From Bacillota bacterium (GTDB taxonomy: Bacteria > Bacillota > Clostridia > Lachnospirales > Lachnospiraceae), in the NCBI GenBank assembly GCA_023450835.1, contig JAEXGM010000025.1, forward strand, positions 1-15,108: a stretch of DNA of 15,108 bases, written 5' to 3'. A model generated the notes under the pieces. It saw only the letters and a program-made list of their open reading frames with translations. It searched no databases and was not told where the DNA came from. Below are positions 12,965 through 15,108 of the stretch, piece after piece. The position numbers and the translations under genes were made by a program. The stretch's first letter is position 1; every line of letters begins with the position of its first letter.

Positions 12965-14914
12965 TTATTCCATATATAAAATCAAATTGCTGTTATTATT
13001 AATTTCTTCACCTGTTAAGGGGAACTGACTAGCTACTTTATCCCCTTCTCCGTCGTAATATACCTCCTTAAAAGTATAATCTTTTAGCATTTTCTTCACA
13101 TCTGCTTTGCTTAATCCTGTTAAGTCCGGCATTCTCATAGTACCGATATTATTTTTCTTGATTTCCTCTTCCGTATAGGAAGGTTCAATACCAAGATAGG
13201 GAAGTGCATCTTCATAAACTTCCGCCACAACAGGGGCCGCAATGGTTCCGCCGTAATAAATACCTTCCGGTTCATCTATCAGTACAATACCGATAATCTG
13301 AGGATTATCAGCAGGTGCAAACCCTAAAAAAGAGGATATGTACTTATTGCTGCTTCTGGGTAACTTTTCTGAAGTAGCAGTTTTCCCTCCGATATGGTAT
13401 CCGGCCAGATATGCTCTGTTACCGGTTCCTTCTGATACAACAGTTTCAAGAAGCTGTTTCATTAAATCAGAGGTTTCTTTTGTTACGGCTCCGTCTGTTT
13501 CATTATATTTCAGAGTTTTAGCCACAGAACCGTCTTTATTTTTAATCTCTACTCCAAAGTGGGGAGTAACTATTTTTCCGCCATTTACGATGGCACTGGC
13601 AGCTACTAAGAGCTGCAGGGGTGTAATCTGAAAGGATTGCCCAAAAGACATAGTGGCAAGTTCAACAGCACCGACATTAGCAGGTTTATGCATAATGGAG
13701 GTTGCTTCACCCGGAAGGTCTACACCGGTTTTTTTCATTAAACCTAATTTGGAAAAATATTTATACATATTGGTAACTCCAACCCTTGCTCCAATTTCCA
13801 TAAAAACAGGGTTGCAGGAGTTCTTAATGCCATCAATAAAATCTTCGCTTCCATGTCCGCCTACTTTATGACAGCGGATTCTGCGGTCTTCTACTATCTT
13901 ATAACCCGGACAGTAAAATCTGTCCGTCAGCTTAACTACCTTTTCTTCCAGGGCTGCTGTTGCAGTAACTACTTTAAAAGTAGAACCCGGTTCATAGGTA
14001 TCACTGATGCTGGCGTTACGCCACATATTATTAAGCAGGTCATTCTTTTGCTTATCGGTAAGCGTCGATTCATCAAGACCGTTCAGGGCTGAATCCGTCA
14101 GCGTGTAGGGGTCATTGAGGTTAAACTCAGGTACATTGACACAGGCATATATCTCGCCATTTTGAGGATTCATAAGAATCATTTTAACATTATTGGCGTT
14201 CTTGGCTTCTAACACCTTCATGGCTGCCTGCTCTGCATACTTTTGTATATTAACATCTATACTGGTAACTAAATCTTTGCCGGCTACCGGCTCAATTCTG
14301 TCTTCTGCCGCATTTTCAATCTCAACACCATTGGCAGTCGTGAGTGTAAGTATAGTACCATCGGATCCTTTCAGGTAATTATCATATTCTACCTCAAGAC
14401 CAATAATACCCTGGTTATCGCTTCCGGTAAATCCGATTACTTTGGATCCCAAATCACCGTAAGGATAATATCTCTTATAATCCTCATCTACCATGACACC
14501 ATCCAGATTATACTCTCTGATGGTATCTGCGACGGTTTTATCTACGTTGGATTTAATTCTTTCAATAGAAGAATTTTTCTCAACCCTCTTTCTGACGTAA
14601 GCATCGCTTAGTCCCAGGGTCTCAGATAACATCTTTATTACCTTTTCAGGGTCTGTAATCTGACTATGTATAACTGATATGGTACTAACAGGCTTATTAT
14701 CTGCCAGCACTACTCCGTTTCTGTCGTAAATAATACCTCGTTCCGCCTTAATTGCTCTTTCTCTTTCATGCAGTTCTTCTGCCCTTTTTGCGTAATCTGC
14801 CGACTTTACTATCATTAAGTAAGCAAGCCTTCCGGTTAACAGTGCTGCTGCTACTATTACTACGGATACTATAATAAATACATTCCTGCGATTGAAGGAC
14901 TTGTTTCGTGCCAT
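12965..14914 (-). CDS. ftsI: Class B penicillin-binding protein with PASTA domain (FtsI/SpoVD type)
   Basis: A 649-aa monofunctional peptidoglycan transpeptidase, anchored by one N-terminal membrane helix (about 11-33). A PBP dimerisation domain follows (KAERGIIYDRNGVVLADN, 56-73), then the transpeptidase domain with active-site EPGSTFK (S311, K314), SCN (366-368) and KTATSEK (511-517), where the third motif is KTA instead of KTG. One PASTA domain is present (about 592-649, MPDLTGLSKADVKKML). C335 and C348 lie shortly after the active serine, as in B. subtilis SpoVD, where a cysteine pair is redox-controlled. It occupies the dcw slot of ftsI/spoVD directly before mraY. Vegetative FtsI and sporulation SpoVD cannot be told apart from sequence alone, so the symbol is provisional. 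GAGG lies about eight bases before the ATG. Confidence 0.88.
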   Translation of the reverse strand: MARNKSFNRRNVFIIVSVVIVAAALLTGRLAYLMIVKSADYAKRAEELHERERAIKAERGIIYDRNGVVLADNKPVSTISVIHSQITDPEKVIKMLSETLGLSDAYVRKRVEKNSSIERIKSNVDKTVADTIREYNLDGVMVDEDYKRYYPYGDLGSKVIGFTGSDNQGIIGLEVEYDNYLKGSDGTILTLTTANGVEIENAAEDRIEPVAGKDLVTSIDVNIQKYAEQAAMKVLEAKNANNVKMILMNPQNGEIYACVNVPEFNLNDPYTLTDSALNGLDESTLTDKQKNDLLNNMWRNASISDTYEPGSTFKVVTATAALEEKVVKLTDRFYCPGYKIVEDRRIRCHKVGGHGSEDFIDGIKNSCNPVFMEIGARVGVTNMYKYFSKLGLMKKTGVDLPGEATSIMHKPANVGAVELATMSFGQSFQITPLQLLVAASAIVNGGKIVTPHFGVEIKNKDGSVAKTLKYNETDGAVTKETSDLMKQLLETVVSEGTGNRAYLAGYHIGGKTATSEKLPRSSNKYISSFLGFAPADNPQIIGIVLIDEPEGIYYGGTIAAPVVAEVYEDALPYLGIEPSYTEEEIKKNNIGTMRMPDLTGLSKADVKKMLKDYTFKEVYYDGEGDKVASQFPLTGEEINNNSNLILYME

Positions 14915-14985
14915 AAAGGATGCCTCAATTATCTGATTGCTTCATTTTATGACAATCCTTCCCGGGTTATGATAATACAATAAGT

Positions 14986-15108
14986 TTAAGGTGAAGTTTC
15001 CTCTGTATCCGGTAATACATCTACCGTTTCTTCATAAGTATCCTGACCTGTCTGGTTATCCCCGTTTGTAATCTGCCCTTCCGTATTTGCAGTATTTCCG
15101 TTTTCTTC
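14986..15108 (-). CDS. C-terminal fragment of an unidentified protein (cut by window edge)
   Basis: An open frame of 40 codons enters from the right edge and stops with TAA at 14986-14988, 71 bases before the PBP start. The visible part is a low-complexity tail rich in Asn, Gln, Thr, Gly, Asp and Glu, ending VDVLPDTEETSP. Such tails occur at the ends of membrane-anchored wall proteins; in this position of the cluster an ftsL-like gene or a second class B PBP would be expected, but the fragment carries no diagnostic motif. Same strand and close spacing suggest co-transcription with the PBP gene. Coding status is supported by the uninterrupted frame and sensible codon use, not by homology. Confidence 0.6.
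   Translation of the reverse strand, partial: EENGNTANTEGQITNGDNQTGQDTYEETVDVLPDTEETSP

Noticed and set aside
13338..14378. Plus-strand open frames across the PBP gene
   Set aside because: Antisense to a full-length conserved PBP; low-complexity translations without family features.
1..15108. A novel defence, mobile or biosynthetic system
   Set aside because: Every sizeable gene belongs to a known division, wall, sporulation or regulatory family; only intergenic repeats remain unexplained.

Overview
The window is the distal part of a division and cell-wall (dcw) cluster joined to the spoIIG sporulation locus of a low-GC, endospore-forming Firmicute. The gene order, the absence of ftsA before ftsZ, the direct ftsZ-spoIIGA-sigE-sigG succession and the protein sequences fit a clostridial organism, most likely in or near the Lachnospiraceae (Clostridium cluster XIVa). 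The family assignment is inference from gene order and remembered protein sequences; no search was run. No phage, transposase, CRISPR, rRNA or tRNA gene was seen.

Layout, right to left because nearly everything is on the minus strand. 15108-12965: the C-terminal tail of an unidentified protein, then a class B penicillin-binding protein with one PASTA domain (FtsI/SpoVD type). 12901-6952: mraY, murD, ftsW, murA and divIB/ftsQ, which make and polymerise peptidoglycan precursors and assemble the division machine. 6800-5598: ftsZ with its own promoters and a strong terminator. 5350-2522: spoIIGA (pro-sigma-E protease), sigE and sigG, the compartment-specific sporulation sigma factors. 2294-1248: a secreted metallo-beta-lactamase-fold lipoprotein. 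966-1229 (the only plus-strand gene): a YlmC/YmxH PRC-barrel protein. 733-275: nrdR, the ribonucleotide reductase repressor. 1-250: a long imperfect palindrome with no gene.

How the genes work together: MurA and MurD act in cytoplasmic UDP-MurNAc-peptide synthesis, MraY makes lipid I at the membrane, and FtsW (glycosyltransferase) with the class B PBP (transpeptidase) polymerises and cross-links the wall at the site marked by FtsZ and stabilised by DivIB. At sporulation SpoIIGA activates pro-sigma-E in the mother cell, and sigma-G runs late gene expression in the forespore. Several upstream start codons give extra N-terminal residues; Shine-Dalgarno positions and family N-termini support shorter starts for nrdR, ftsZ, murA, ftsW, murD and mraY, and those are used here.

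The coding content is well-known biology and I found no convincing new multi-gene system. The less expected material is non-coding or low-complexity: the long palindrome after nrdR, a 27-bp perfect hairpin after sigG, a duplicated two-hairpin unit of about 75 bp between spoIIGA and sigE, an 18-bp minisatellite coding six hexapeptides inside SpoIIGA, a degenerate repeat of about 19 bp upstream of murA, and an unusually spaced spoIIG-type promoter with a Spo0A-box-like sequence.
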